In this document: in pieces, positions 10,802 to 22,975 of the stretch | Numbering within the stretch: position 1 is the stretch's first letter | Layout: the number at the start of each line of letters is the position of its first letter | From: Ahaetulla prasina | Taxonomy: Eukaryota; Chordata; Lepidosauria; Squamata; Colubridae | Direction of reading: 5' to 3' | Assembly: GCF_028640845.1 (NCBI RefSeq) | Contig: NC_080540.1 | Location: 216,115,300-216,179,299, forward strand | Length of the DNA stretch: 64,000 bases | Notes under the pieces: generated by a model | Database searches by the model: none | What the model saw: only the letters and a program-made list of their open reading frames with translations | What the model was told of the DNA's origin: nothing | Program-made: the position numbers and the translations under genes

Positions 10802-11010
10802 CTTTAAATGACTATAACCAGACACATGGTGCATTTTACAGAAAACATTTATATTAATGGAGGAAACTTCAGAATTTGCAAATTTTATTTTTGCCTAAAA
10901 TAAAGTCAATTAAAGAGACAGCACAACTAAACAAACTTCAGAAAGAGCAGATCAAGGCTGGACTGAAAACATCAGCACATTGTATACAAATCACAATTTT
11001 GAGTACACTG

Positions 11011-11240
11011 CAGGGGTGCTATCCAGCAGGTTCTGACAGGTTCTGGAGAACCGGTAGTAGAAATTTTGAGCAGTTCGGAGAAGTGGCAAATTCCACTTTT
11101 GTCTGGCTGCAGAGTGGGCTGGGAATGGAGATTTTGCAGTATCCTTCCCCTGGAGTGGGGAGGGAATGGGGATTTTGCAGTATCCTTCCCCGTCATGCCC
11201 ACCAAGCCATGCCCACAGATCCAGTAATAGAAAAAAATTC
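11011..11240. mobile_element. hAT-like MITE, degraded right end
   Basis: It matches the better-preserved copies at 31343-31618 and 54504-54772 through the left end (caggttctgacaggttctgg) and the paired internal motif tttgcagtatccttcccc. The right terminus is too mutated to show a duplication. Confidence 0.6.
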
Positions 11241-11337
11241 CTTCTCCTTGCCATCATTATTGCAACTATTTGAAGGGTTACTGGCCATCTCCGGTATTCA
11301 AACTAGCTCAACAAACACATAAACCTAACCCAACCTA

Positions 11338-11722
11338 ACAATGGTTAGAATGCAGTACTGCAGGGCTAACTTGCTGCTCACTCCAGGAGTTCAGTTCTGA
11401 CTGGCTCAACGTTGATTCAGCCTTCCATCCTTCCGAGGTGGGTAAAATGAGGACCCAGATTGTTGGGGGCAATATGCTGACTCTCTAAACCAGGGGTCTC
11501 CAACCTTGGCAACTTTAACTTTAACTTTAAGCCTGGTGGACTTCAACTCCCAGAACCCCCCAGCCAGCAAAGCTGGCTGGGGAATTCTGGGTGTTAAAGT
11601 CCGCCAGGCTTAAAGTTGCAAGGTTGGAGACCTCTGCTCTAAGCCACTTGGAGAGGGCTGTAAAGCACTGTGAAACAGTGTAAGTCTACTATACGCTATA
11701 AGTCTAAGTGCTATTGCTATAA
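11338..11722 (+). mobile_element. tRNA-derived SINE, interrupted by a MITE
   Basis: The head contains a degenerate B-box (gagttcagttctgac). The body reads cagccttccatccttccgag and aaatgaggacccagattg, and the tail ends aagtctaagtgctattgct. The middle block is shared with the SINEs at 30938-31190 and 33100-33358. Positions 11491-11636 are a later MITE insertion. Confidence 0.7.
11491..11636. mobile_element. hAT MITE inside a SINE
   Basis: The ends are inverted (caggggtctccaacctt and aaggttggagacctctg). The flanking 8-mers ctctaaac (11483-11490) and ctctaagc (11637-11644) agree at 7 of 8 bases. The interior is itself largely palindromic around agctggctggggaa. Confidence 0.85.
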
Positions 11723-12377
11723 CAAACAGGCCTTGAATTGGCTCACTAGCGCTTAAAATCAGGACACCTAGCATTGGAACCGAAGGCTCACAAATCCCTC
11801 CACCGCAATCTTCCCCTCTGTGATGAAATGTATTCTCTTTAACTCAAATGTTAACAATCATTTTTTAATTGGCATCGATATCAATATTTTATGCTAAACT
11901 GTGTCCCCTTCTTTTAATGAGGCATATTAAACATCTCTGCCGCCGTTAAATAGCAACTCGGTTAAATAGCTACTTGCTAGCAAAACCCGACGCTTCCACA
12001 GACCTGACATTTCTATATAGATGTCAGATTTCATCTCTCTGTACGCAATAGACATAATATTTGGTTTCCTCTCCCCTTATTCCCACCTAATTGTCTTTTT
12101 TTCCCCCCCCCATGTGCATTATTCTTCCGGTGATCTTATTTTGGTTCACTTTAATTTATTTCTTTAAACTATCTTACTGTAGGGTCTGTCAAGCCCTGAT
12201 GGAAATCTCAACTGGTCTCATTGTTTCTCTCCAAGACGCTCAACTGTCAGAGGTCTTGCTTAAACAGTAGTGCATCTATGGTAATCATGCATTGTTTATT
12301 TAAGAGGCCCTACAGCTCCCCCAAGGCGAGCATAGCATAGTGACAGCCAAGTATCTCTGTTGTTTGCTCGCTGAAGA

Positions 12378-12402
12378 ACACACACATACACACACACACA
12401 CA
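12378..12402. repeat. (CA)n microsatellite
   Basis: An interrupted CA tract, about 25 bp. Confidence 0.85.
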
Positions 12403-12475
12403 AAACCACAGTCACACCTGTTCTGTTCTTCTCATGCAGGAGTATCTTACTTTGTGCTCTGCTCAGATACCGCTT

Positions 12476-12486
12476 ATATAAAAGGA
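12476..12486 (+). promoter_or_regulatory. Candidate TATA box
   Basis: The motif tatataaaagg matches the TATA consensus well and lies in non-repetitive sequence, with moderate GC downstream. No transcript or exon can be placed after it, so this is only a candidate. Confidence 0.25.
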
Positions 12487-14301
12487 ACGCTAGAAGACTT
12501 GTCAGGTTAGTTGAAAGTCAAGCTGGAGAGAAGGACTATTCTCCGGAACTTCAACTTCAAATGACTGCTTGGGAGTAACTGTATTTCCTAGACTTTGGGC
12601 ATGTAGCACAGAAATGCTCAAAGAGGGCTCTGGAGAGAGGCAATTACTTGTCACACACAGACACAATTCGCCAGCTCAAGGCCGCATGCATTATGCAGTG
12701 GCCAGGGGAGGTTAGGTAACAGAACGAACAGAGAAGAGTTTCCAAATTTGAAACTGCCGATTTTGATGAAGGATCCATCCATCCATGTGTCCACAGTCTC
12801 ATCTGTGTTATAACCAAAGCTTTCTTTGTAGCGTTTTGTCTTGTCATTGCTGCTTCTAGAAGAAGTAAGGAAACCTACTTCCCTTTCTCAGTGTATTGGT
12901 GTATCCTCTGCGCCCCTAAAACAGAAGTGTGAAAAGCATTTCTTTGATGCACCTTGATGGTTTATATTTTGAGGTTTTCTCAAATGTTTGCACAATATTG
13001 CTCTGACATTACATGGATCTTTGCTTCCAGCATCTGAAATGTCCCATCTCTGTCTGTTTCTATTTCTCTTTTGAGAACTCTGGATGAAGATAGGCAGAGT
13101 ATCTGAAGATAAGACATGGTGAATTCTTGAGTTGTGTTCCATCCGGCTTTGTAATTTGTTTGACTCAATGATGATTCAGCTGTGAATTTGGTTTGACCCA
13201 TCAAACCATTTTGATATTTTGCATTTTGATATTTTTAAAGCAAAAAATTACAGATTGATTCATTTCTTTGAACATTATTCACCTTATTTAAATTTTAAAG
13301 ATGGTTGCAGATATGCATCAGGGAGGTAGATGAAGATGTCACAAAGGCTAGTCAATCAGTCGTGAATGCCAATTTTTTCCCAGGTTTGCACTGAATTGTG
13401 ATGTTGGTCCACTTCATTACAATTGATCCAGAACAATGATGTAGATATAGAAGATTTGTTCTCCAGCATTTATGCCAGCCAAAGAAAATGTATTCTTGTA
13501 CTGAATACATTGAACGTTAAGTCCAAACTGGATCTACTTTTCAAACAATGTTCCATATTTTTGGAAAACATCACTTCACTTCTTCCAGGAAATATACCTT
13601 TAATATATCTCTTTACTGCTAACAACACAAAGCTGATATTCTTCAAAAACTGTGAAGAAAGAGTTTCTCTCAGTTTGATTAGGGATGCTTTGCTTTGCAG
13701 TTAATTGGAGAGACTCTATTTGTGTCAAGAACTCAGAATCAACTTCACCGAGAGTCTCTCACCAAGTGGCAGAGATTGAGAGAGAGAGATCAGAGAGAAC
13801 AGGTATGAATATATATTTAGTAAGGTGGGAAGGTGTAGGAACACAAAGTCAGCAGCACTTTGAAATCAATAAGAGCCAATTCAGAAGCCTTTTGGAAGAC
13901 AGCAGTATCTGACAAGAGCAAGCAGTGTTAACTTTTTTTCTTAAAGCCAGCTTCTGATGCCATAGCAGTTGTCTGAATGTATATTTCGAAAAGATCTCTC
14001 AGATCTGAACTGAAGGAAGAGGCTACAAGATCAGAGAGGAAAGATGCTGTATTTTGTAAAAGTGAGTGAGAGAGAGAAAGAGAGAGAGAGAGGAAAAGAT
14101 CTGCTGGATAATAAATGGAAGGATGGAAACTAGAGGGAGAAATGAAGATCTTATTTTAATGCTCTGCTAAACAAGGTGGGACTTGTACAGAATAGCTTGT
14201 TACATCAGTCCAAACAGGTCATCAAACATGAAACTAAGGAAGAGAAGGGCACATGGATGAAAGGCCCACCTTGGCATCTTCAGATTGTTATGTGTTACAG
14301 G

Positions 14302-14464
14302 CAGTGGTAGGTTTCACTTACCTTTGCTACCGGTTCACTCGCTCACGTGCCACTTCTGTGCATGCGCAGAGTGTATTTGATGACTTCTGGGTGGGTGGGC
14401 GGGGCCTCCCGCTGCTGCTACCGGTTCGCCTGGACTGGGGCGAACCGGTAGCAACCCACCACTG
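14302..14464. mobile_element. hAT-like MITE (163 bp), 7/8 TSD
   Basis: The ends are cagtggtaggttt and the complement of aacccaccactg. The flanks are gttacagg (14294-14301) and gttacagc (14465-14472). The interior has the facing motifs ctaccggttc and gaaccggtag seen in several relatives in the window. Confidence 0.8.
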
Positions 14465-16460
14465 GTTACAGCACAGACAAATGTCAAAGGAGAGTTTTGA
14501 ATCCCGTTCAGGAGTTCACCTGGGAACGTCTGAAAGCAGAGATATTGGGCTGTGAGCAGGTTTTACTTGGTTAGGAGAATGAGATGTTTCAATGTTTAAT
14601 TTGTATTCATTTATTGAAAGCATTCATATATGCCGCCCAGTCTAAAAGGCTTCCAAAGAAGTTTAGAGAAAAAATTAAAACCAAACAGCATATGGGTCAT
14701 AGGGTTATAAACTAAAAAACAAATGAAAGAAAAGGGAGAGGAAGAGACAGGAAAGTGAAAACATACAACAAATAGTATGTCTGGCCTGATGGGTTTTCTT
14801 TATTGAAAGGGTCAAGTGATAATATATTCTTTCCCACTATACCAATATGAAATTCATTCATTCATTCACGCACTTACTCACTCATTCGTTCACAATATTG
14901 TAGGCTGTTTTAATGAATAGTAAGTTTATTGGTAAGCTAATCGTCATAATAACTTGAAGGAAAAAACATTTCCAGTGGATGTTTGCTTCTTCACATAAGC
15001 ATCTATATAGTTACTGTTATAAATCATCTTTACCATATCCCTTCCCTTCCCTTCCCTTCCCTTCTACTTCCTCTCTCCCTGATTTTGTAATCAGTAATAT
15101 TGTATGCCACTGATTTTTGGAAACTTCCATGTGGAATTTATGTTTATTGTGAAGCCACAATTTATATAAAAGGTGATCTGAAAGCAGAAGTATTTTGCAT
15201 TTGTTATAAACCAGTCCATATATACAAAATGTCGCTTTATAAACGAACAAAAATACTGGATATTTTGGTGGCTTCACCTGTATAAATCTTTCTGAAGACC
15301 TTATATAAAACTTTGCTCAACATTTGCTGTATCAAAATGCAATTTCAGAGCACTGCCTAATCAAAACATATAGCTCATTGGAAAGCTTTAGCGAATCAAG
15401 GAAAATAATGATTAAATTAGCAAGTATCTGTTGATTTAACCAAAGCCACAGTAGCTCATTAACAAATACCACTTAGTCTGAGTACTAAGTTATAGTATAA
15501 ACACTAGTATCTGTGAAAGTGGAAATGTGATTAATATTAGCATTCACATGTGACTAGTGACAATCCCAGATAAATGTTTTAAAATATATAGAATAAATGA
15601 ATTAGAGAACTCTAACAGTCACCTAAATGAGATTGTCAGCATTCATTGGTGTATGTCTGACAAGTGAGAACATACAACTGTGAATGCTGATATTCCGTAT
15701 GCATATTATATACATAAATATAATATTTAGACACATATACCTGTATATTGGAGATAGCCTCCCTGATTCAGAGTGAAGCTCAAATTCAGGGTGCAACAAA
15801 TATGAGACATTTTTTTTTTAGTCACTTGAGGTGGATATTTATAATGCACCAACTCTCTGAGAAGTTCTATTTTTAGTTGGTTATTCTAGACCTCTGAGAT
15901 ATTATAAATGGTGGTGGGGCTGCATAGGCCACATCAAGAATATTATTTTGCAAAATCTTTTGGCATGTTCTTGCATAAAGTGCCATTGGATGAACAGTAA
16001 TGGTTGTTGTACTGAGGGCAACTATTGATCCGGCAATTGAGAGATGTCCGCTAAATCAGAGGAACATTCATTCATTCATTCATTCATTCCAAGTGCATGA
16101 ACAATATGAAAGTGGGATCTTCTTTATTACTCCACCAACCACCTCTAGCATAAAGTACACACATTGGGTTTTTAAAATTGTTTTTAATTGTGAGTAAAAG
16201 AGGTGAAACTGAGCACAAATATTACTAATGCTTTGGTAGCATCCTGGAAGTAATCTGAGAAAATCAGATAAATGCCCTCCCGCTCTTATGTGACAGGCTA
16301 TGCTGCTCTTAAAATAAGATTGGCATTTTGCGTTGGAGTCCTTCTCATCAGAAACTGTATCATTCAGAAGAGCATGAATAGGGCGCTTGGAAAGAATGCA
16401 GACTTGTCTTTTGACTCCATCTCTGTAGCTACTTGGAGAAAGACCTGTCCTGTCATATGG
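14465..16460. other. Unique AT-rich sequence with small microsatellites
   Basis: The simple repeats are ATTC near 14850-14890, CCCTT near 15040-15063 and ATTC near 16064-16089. I recognise no gene or element otherwise. Confidence 0.4.
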
Positions 16461-17033
16461 TGGTGTGGCTCGCCGGTGGCCAGCGAAGCTGACAGCAGAG
16501 TCGGACAGTAAGGAGGTTGGGTAAGGACTTGAGCCTCTCCTGGAAGCTGAGAAAAGCTCGGACGAGGGCTCTGTGTAGGAGACAGAGGCAGAGGAACAGC
16601 TGGAGCCTGTTCCCAGTGTGCACATGCGCAGAAGTGCCAGAAGACAAGAGCAACTCAGAAAGCAGGGTAGACTCGGGAGAAAGACCACACCTTGGAGATG
16701 ATTGGCCCCTCCCATAGGACATAAAAGAGGAGCGAACAGGATGTGGGCTTTTGCAGGAAGCAATTAGTTCATCTCATTTCAAGATTGGAAAGTTCTGTTC
16801 GTGACTCTAATAGACTCAGTGCCAAGTTTGGCCTTGCTCTGCATTTGGAAATTGGTTCTCTGGCAGCGTTCCAAGTGAGATAAGGTGCGGGTTGATAAAC
16901 ATTCCTCTGAAAGACTGTTTGCCAAAGCCTTGTTGACTGTGAATGAATGGAATTCACAGTCGTGTTAATAAAAGAGGTTTTACTGGGATTAAGACTTTGC
17001 TTCATGCTTTCTAAGGAAGCCTAGGTCAGAACA
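16461..17033 (+). mobile_element. Solo LTR, family A, with perfect 5-bp TSD
   Basis: The LTR begins TG and ends CA and is flanked by tatgg on both sides (16456-16460 and 17034-17038). It has a TATA-like ataaaagagg at 16721 and a polyadenylation signal aataaa at 16968, which fix the transcriptional direction as plus. Copies A2-A4 are at 25091-25711, 27030-28000 and 43573-44258 on the minus strand. No internal gag-pol region is present, so this is a recombination remnant. Positions 16606-16700 keep part of a reading frame (MRRSARRQEQL) conserved among the copies. A 5-bp duplication is compatible with Gypsy-like or retroviral integrases; the class is not settled. Confidence 0.8.
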
Positions 17034-17210
17034 TATGGTAGAAGCATCTGCATAGAAACTCTGTAGGGAAAATTTGGACAGTTGACTACCTAAGATGAAG
17101 TTTTTCAGTGTTTTAGGGCTGCAATGAGTTGTGCAGATTTTCATTTCGTTTTTATTTTTTATTTTGCAAAGGTACTACAGAGAGAATCTCCCAGCAATAA
17201 GAGTTTCTCT

Positions 17211-17635
17211 TATAGAATAGAATAGAATTTTTTATTGGTCAAGTGTGATTGAACACACAAGGAATTTGTCTTGGTGCAGATGCTCTCAATGTACATAAAA
17301 GAAAAGAATACCTTCATCAAGGTATACTTACAACACTTAACGATAGTAATAGGGTACAAATTTAACAATTAATGATACAACACTTAATGATAGTCATAGG
17401 CTACAATTAAGCAATTAAGCAATCAGGAAGCAACCAATATCAGTATAAATCGTAAGTATACAGGTAACAAAGTTACAGTCATACAGTCATAAGTGGAAGG
17501 AGATGGGTGATGGGAATGATGAGATTAATAGTAGTGGAGATTTAGTGAATAGTTTGACAGTGTTGAGGGAATTATTCGTTTAGCAGAGTGATGGCATTTG
17601 GGAAAAAAACTGTTCTTGTGTCAAAGCTTATCTTT
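17211..17635 (-). mobile_element. Rex1-like LINE 3' end, 5'-truncated
   Basis: Its reverse complement matches the 3' end at 53665-53820 (shared blocks acacaaggaatttgtcttgg and ctctcaatgtacataaaa). It abuts an AATAG simple repeat at 17215-17230, the LINE's own 3' terminus. Only the 3' untranslated region and the ORF end remain. Confidence 0.75.
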
Positions 17636-18381
17636 GAAACTTTGAATCCCCTACTTGGTCAAACAGTTTCTGAAAACTATAATACATATTATTAAATAAA
17701 GTGATAACAGATATATAGGGCTTTCATTTAATTAATACGTAAATAGGACTTGGTTGGTTAACATGATGGAGATTTCTCCCCAACCTCGTGTATTTGAAAG
17801 ATTGTATTTTAAATAAAGAAGAAGAGATGAATTCAGACAAACTTTAGCTCTTCTTTGATCAGGACTTTGCTTGTATTATAATATGCAAATAGGATAAGTA
17901 AGTCAAATCACATTTATAAGCATAGTGCTGGGCTGGGTTCACACGAGTCTGATTAATAAATTAGTGTAATCGATGTTCCGTGGCACACAAAAATTTGATA
18001 GATGAACAGAATCTGTCTGCTCTGATTGATAGAGAGGAATTGAACATTAAATCTGATTACTGAGCTTAATTGTCTGGTCTTAATTGCTGTGTTAATCTTT
18101 GAAAATAAAATAATAATCATTAGCAGAAGAGCAGTATAGAGCATGACCTCACTGTTGCAGAAAAGGAGGAAGATCGGAATAGCTTGTCATTAAAGGAAAT
18201 GTAAATGAAGTAGAGCTATTAAAAAGAACATTCTAGGACATAGGAAGGAGATATAACAGGAAGACAAGCATGCCCATCTAACTCTTGCCCTACAAGAACA
18301 GAATATTGAGAACAGAATTGAAAGCTACAATTTCCTGTAGATTCAAGGTTCTTTTTTTAAAAAAGGGGGAAATGTCTAAAT
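17636..18381. other. AT-rich spacer, nothing recognised
   Basis: No open frame, repeat family or RNA signature that I can support. Confidence 0.4.
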
Positions 18382-18665
18382 CAGGGGTAAGTAGAACAGC
18401 ATGCACAGGGGTGTGTATGATCAGCTGTGGTGCACAATCATCGGAGCCTTTTTTAAAAACTTTTTTTAAAGCATTTTTTTACTACCTATTCCTACCATTT
18501 GGGCGGGAAAAACGAGCGAGCTGGAAAGAAGTGGCAAGCGGGCAAGCGGGCAACTGGGTGATTTGGTGGAGGGGGAGGGATTTTCGCTACTGGTTCTCTG
18601 AACCACCCACCACCATCGCTACCGGATCAGCCGATGCAGTCCGAACCAGGAGCATTTCACCCCTG
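18382..18665. mobile_element. hAT-like MITE (284 bp)
   Basis: The left end caggggtaag and right end catttcacccctg are roughly inverted. The internal block gctaccggatca is shared with the copy ending at 28116. The flanking 8-mers agree at only 5 of 8 positions, so the boundaries are less certain. Confidence 0.55.
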
Positions 18666-19686
18666 AACTACATATATATACATCACATGATTTGCTTTGT
18701 GCCTCCTATGCTAATCCGAAGCAGTGGAAAATGCTGTTCCCTTGCCAAGAAATAAAGTAAAACGAGATTCACATATTTTATGATTACTTAAAATAAGTCC
18801 GGATAGGTTCTCTAAGCCGATGTTTTAGATTCAGAAACATTAATCTCAAATGTAGAGTGGTAGAAAGAAAAAATAAACCATCTTCCCATTGGCTCATCCG
18901 TGTAAGTAAATTGTCAAGGGCTTTGGAAGAAATAATTCTTAATATAGTTTCCCAGTTATACAGATGTGAAAATGTGAACACAAAAATCTGTGTTTGCACC
19001 TGAAGCTCTCCAAAATTGTTTCCAAGTTGGAATTCTTATTTGGTTCTCATTTAATGTTGTGTTACTGGGAAGATTTCATTTCTTTCCTTTGTCTTAACCT
19101 GATGCATTTTAACCTGAGGATGAAAAGTAAAGAATTTGGAAAGAATGTAAATTTAACTATCTTAGAAGCCATTCACTTACAATGTGTAGTAAAAATAACT
19201 GGTTAATCCATCAAAATGAATGAGAGATACTATTTCACATGTTTTTTGTAGAATAATCAACCTGTCTGCCTATTGAGGATTTATTTTGTACTACAATCTT
19301 GGGCATCTTTGGAAACCTACTGGTTTTATTGGCTAATTTGATTTTTTTTTTTGAAATAATAGAAAATATTTGTAAATATTGTTTTAAAAAATATTTCAAA
19401 AATATTTGAAAAATTGAAATAATCCTGACTGGATTCTCCATCTTATTTAACTAAGCACATATATGTTAAGTAGAATCAAGTCCATTGAATAATGTATTGA
19501 TATTCTCACGGGTAAATAATGTTTCTTACAGATAATTAAATACTGTATTCCTGGGTTTCAGACAGATAAAAAAAAAAGCTGTGAAATGAAGGACAAAGTG
19601 CCAGGTCTGTACTGTATCCCGTGTTATGATATAGACTAGAGGTTAAAAGGTGAAGTAGAAGAATCTGATTCTCTCTTTTAACTATT
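18666..19686. other. AT-rich spacer, nothing recognised
   Basis: No element or gene can be recognised. The short open frames lack any motif. Confidence 0.4.
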
Positions 19687-21365
19687 AGAAAATACCTAGG
19701 GGTTTATATTACGTCGTCAAATGTGAAATTGTATAAGAATAACTATGAGGTTTTATGGCAAAAAGTTCAGAAGGAGTTGATTGTTTGGAAAAAATTGCAA
19801 TTATCTTTGCTGGGGAGAATTGCTGCTATTAAAATGAATGTTTTACCTACATTTTTATTCCTCTTTCAGATGATACCAATAATTAAGAAAGATAAGAATC
19901 TTGAGGAATGGCAGAAGGGAATTAACAAATTTATATGGGAAGATAAAAAAGCTAGGGTTAAAATGAAAATAATTCAAGATTCTCGGGAAAGGGGAGGTTT
20001 AAAAATGCCTAATTTTAAATTATATTATGAAGCAGCTGCTCTCTCTGCAATAAGTGATTGGTTTAATTTAACAGAGGACAGAATTTTGAATATAGAAGGT
20101 TATGATTTGCTATATGGATGGCATGCATATTTAATTTATGACAAAAAAGTGGATAAGGCCTTTAAAAATCATGTGCTAAGAAATGCCCTTCATGTGTTTG
20201 GAAAAATACTCTTATAAATTAAATTATAAGGTTCCTATATGGGCAAGTCCTAGACATACAGTAGAAAATATAAACATAGAACAGAATCAGGAAATGATTA
20301 CATATAAAGATCTTTTGTATACTGAAAGAGGTAATTTGCAGTTAAAATCTCTGCAAGTATTAAGAGGAAGGAAAAATTATACTTGGTTTCAATATGAGCA
20401 ACTACGTGCTAGATGGAAGGGAGATCAGAAAATTGGTATAGAGCAGAAATTTGGTAAAGCAAATTAGAAATCAGTCTCAGGAGCATATAAAGAGATTGTA
20501 TAATGTGTTACTTGAAATAGATTCTGAAAGGGACTTGGTAAAGGACTGTATGATAAAGTGGGCACAAAATTTTCAGAAGCCAATATTATTGGAAACGTGG
20601 GAAAAATTTGGGTTAGAAATGTTAAATTCACGAGGCACAGAATCTGAGGAAAATTTTTATAAAATGTTTTATAGATGGCATCTAGATCCTAAAAAATTAT
20701 CGTGTATGTATCCAGAAATGCAAGCAAAATGTTGGAGATGTAATTGTGATGACGCTACATATTTTCACATTTGGTGGACTTGTAAGGACATAAAGGCCTT
20801 TTGGATAAAAATTTGGTGGATTTTACAAAATGTTCTGAAAAAGAAGATAAAGTTCCTGCCGCAATTTTTCTTGTTGGGAATTATTACGGATTGTACAGTA
20901 ATTGAGACTAAATTGATTTTAAATCTAATAACTGCAGCAAGATTACTAATAGGACAATATTGGAAGAAAAAGAAGTACCAACAATAGAAGAATGGATATT
21001 GAAAGTTGCCAATTTGGCTGAGATGGCGAAGATATCAGCCTTTTGAAAGACAATACGCAAGAAAGATACTTAAAGGAATGGAAAAATGGATTGACTATAT
21101 TCAACGAGATATCAGACTAAGAGTTATCAGACTGTTTTGAATGATTATGATGTATTATTTTGATTGCTTTTGGGGAAGTTAGGAATTGATGATTGTAGGG
21201 TATAATTAAGTTGGGATGAAAATTTTTAGCATATGTTTGTTTTATTTTAACTATACCTTGTGCTCGTTCCGGAAGTCGGGGGAGGGGTTGTGAAGGGAGG
21301 GGGGAGCAGGGGGGGAAAGGGGAAAAAAAATTTTTGTAAAACTTTTTGAATAAAAAAAAAAAAAA
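19687..21365 (+). mobile_element. 5'-truncated L1 (ORF2 3' third, 3' UTR, poly(A))
   Basis: The ORF2 C-terminal part is followed by a G-rich 3' UTR (gggggagcaggggggg near 21300), an aataaa signal and an A tail near 21350-21366. A 9-bp direct repeat, agaaaatac (19687-19695 and 21366-21374), flanks it; the left copy may partly belong to the element. The protein is almost the same as that of the full-length L1 at 37965-43536, so this is the same young subfamily. Confidence 0.85.
19690..20990 (+). pseudogene. L1 ORF2 C-terminal region
   Basis: It begins inside ORF2 at KYLGVYIT, just after the reverse transcriptase thumb, and runs through [44 protein letters not shown] and a Cys/His-containing end (MQAKCWRCNCDDATYFHIWW). 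That end corresponds to the L1 C-terminal cysteine-rich segment, with Cys-x2-Cys then His. Two frame changes, near 20190 and 20450, split it into three open blocks. Without the endonuclease and catalytic RT it is non-functional. It nearly mirrors 38342-39601 on the other strand. Confidence 0.85.
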
Positions 21366-21705
21366 AGAAAATACTTCAAAGGAGCAGGCAAAAAATTGAA
21401 ACTGTGAGAAAGGTTGACCATGAAGGGACAAGGGAACTGATAACATAAAGCAAACTGTTGTCTTTTCTAGCAGTATGAAAGGTGTTACTTGATGAGCATA
21501 AGAAAGAACAAATGGTTACGCAGGGTTCATATCAGAACAGGAGGGCTAAGGAAGACCATCTTTCAAAACGTAGAAATGTGAAGATGCCAGAAGGACATCA
21601 TAAGGTTACCTCCTCACCTTATTTGATGTAGCATTCCTGGTGACCTCTGGGCTGTTCAACATTTCTCTAGCCAGGAGTTCAGTGATTACTGTTACGTCTG
21701 TGCAT

Positions 21706-21886
21706 CAGTTGTGGTATTCACCCGGTTCTATCCGGTTTGGGCAAATCGGTAGTGGTGGCTGCAGGAGGCTCCGCCCACCCACCCAGACCTCATCACATCC
21801 TGTTTTTGATGCTCTGTGCATGCACGGAAGGCCCTGCACACTCACATTTGCGAACCAGTAGTGAAGGTAAGTGAATACCACCCCTG
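21706..21886. mobile_element. hAT-like MITE (181 bp), perfect 8-bp TSD
   Basis: The ends are cagttgtggtattcacc and the complement of gtgaataccacccctg. The direct repeat ctgtgcat is identical on both sides (21698-21705 and 21887-21894). No coding capacity. Confidence 0.85.
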
Positions 21887-21894
21887 CTGTGCAT

Positions 21895-22964
21895 GCCAAT
21901 AAACTCATGCCAATATTCTGCTGCAATATCTCCAGATGCTTTTGTCTCTTATCTAGTCAACATTTTCTCTAAATGTTAAACCTTATTCTCCATTGGTGAT
22001 TACACAATGTATAATTTTATTCCTGCTGCTTTGTCTTTTCCATACCAATCATATTTACATGTCTTATCTTTTTGGATAACTTCTTAAAGTTGTCTCTTAA
22101 GAGGCCAATATCTCAAAACGAAAACAATTAATTGAGCGGCTAAATGACTTCTTTAGAATATCATTTTCTTTTCCACATTCTGAAGATCTGCTTAAGTAAT
22201 TTAGGAATAAATATGTGCTAATTTGTAAGGAAATGACTCCCTAATGTTTCCCTCATGAGAGAAGTGTTTGAAAAAGACATACTTGAGTAACAAACTAGGT
22301 AAGTTTTAAAACACTGTTTACATTTGCTGTTTGCTATCAACAATTTTGGGTGGGCTCACATTGCTTTAATATAATTTGTAGCATTATTTGACCTCCGTGT
22401 GATTATGTGCCGAATGGCTAAACCATTGCTAAAGCCAAACTTCATTGTTCAATGCCCCATATATTTGCTTGGCATTGTACACTGTAGGACTATCTTATTT
22501 TTCATGGTGGTTTGAGATTTCATCCCTAGGAGGTCCGTTATCAACACCAGATTTGGCAAGGCTCAGTATATTCACTTCTATCTTAAATCTTCGTCCTAGG
22601 CAGGAGACTTTTAACGGTATTCCAAACATACTTGATCAATAATTTTTTGGAAAAATTAGATCTATCCCTGCAATAAACTTTATACTTAGTCTGCTTTCAC
22701 TATGGGTTTTTAAACTATGCTAAAATCAACAATGCTACTGTAGCTGCTCTTAGTTTAAATACCTCTGGAAATGGGCCCACTTGGTATTTAATTCTAGAAT
22801 GCTGTTCCATAATGCATTGAGCTGCTGAAAGCAGGCAGGCATGGAGAGCCTTCACTTCTGTCTGGAGCTACCAAATCTAGGCTGCCAAAAATTGGATGAA
22901 TGCAAGATAGCAGAAGACAGAGAAAAGGAGAAGGAGAAGGAGAGACTAAGTTTCTAAGACCCTG
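21895..22964. other. Unique sequence, nothing recognised
   Basis: This is AT-rich sequence with no recognisable gene or repeat family. Confidence 0.4.
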
Positions 22965-22975
22965 ACTGCTCTTTT

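Larger units (their letters stand above)
11723..14293. other. Mostly unique sequence, no gene supported
   Basis: The stretch holds a CA repeat (12378-12402), a TATA-like motif (12476-12486) and a GA-rich run near 14065-14095. None of the open frames of up to 93 codons shows a domain, a splice-flanked exon or a codon pattern I trust. Confidence 0.4.

Noticed and set aside
13423..13912. Two short open frames (93 and 75 codons) in unique sequence
   Set aside because: No domain, no splice context and no codon bias; the length is within chance for this composition.
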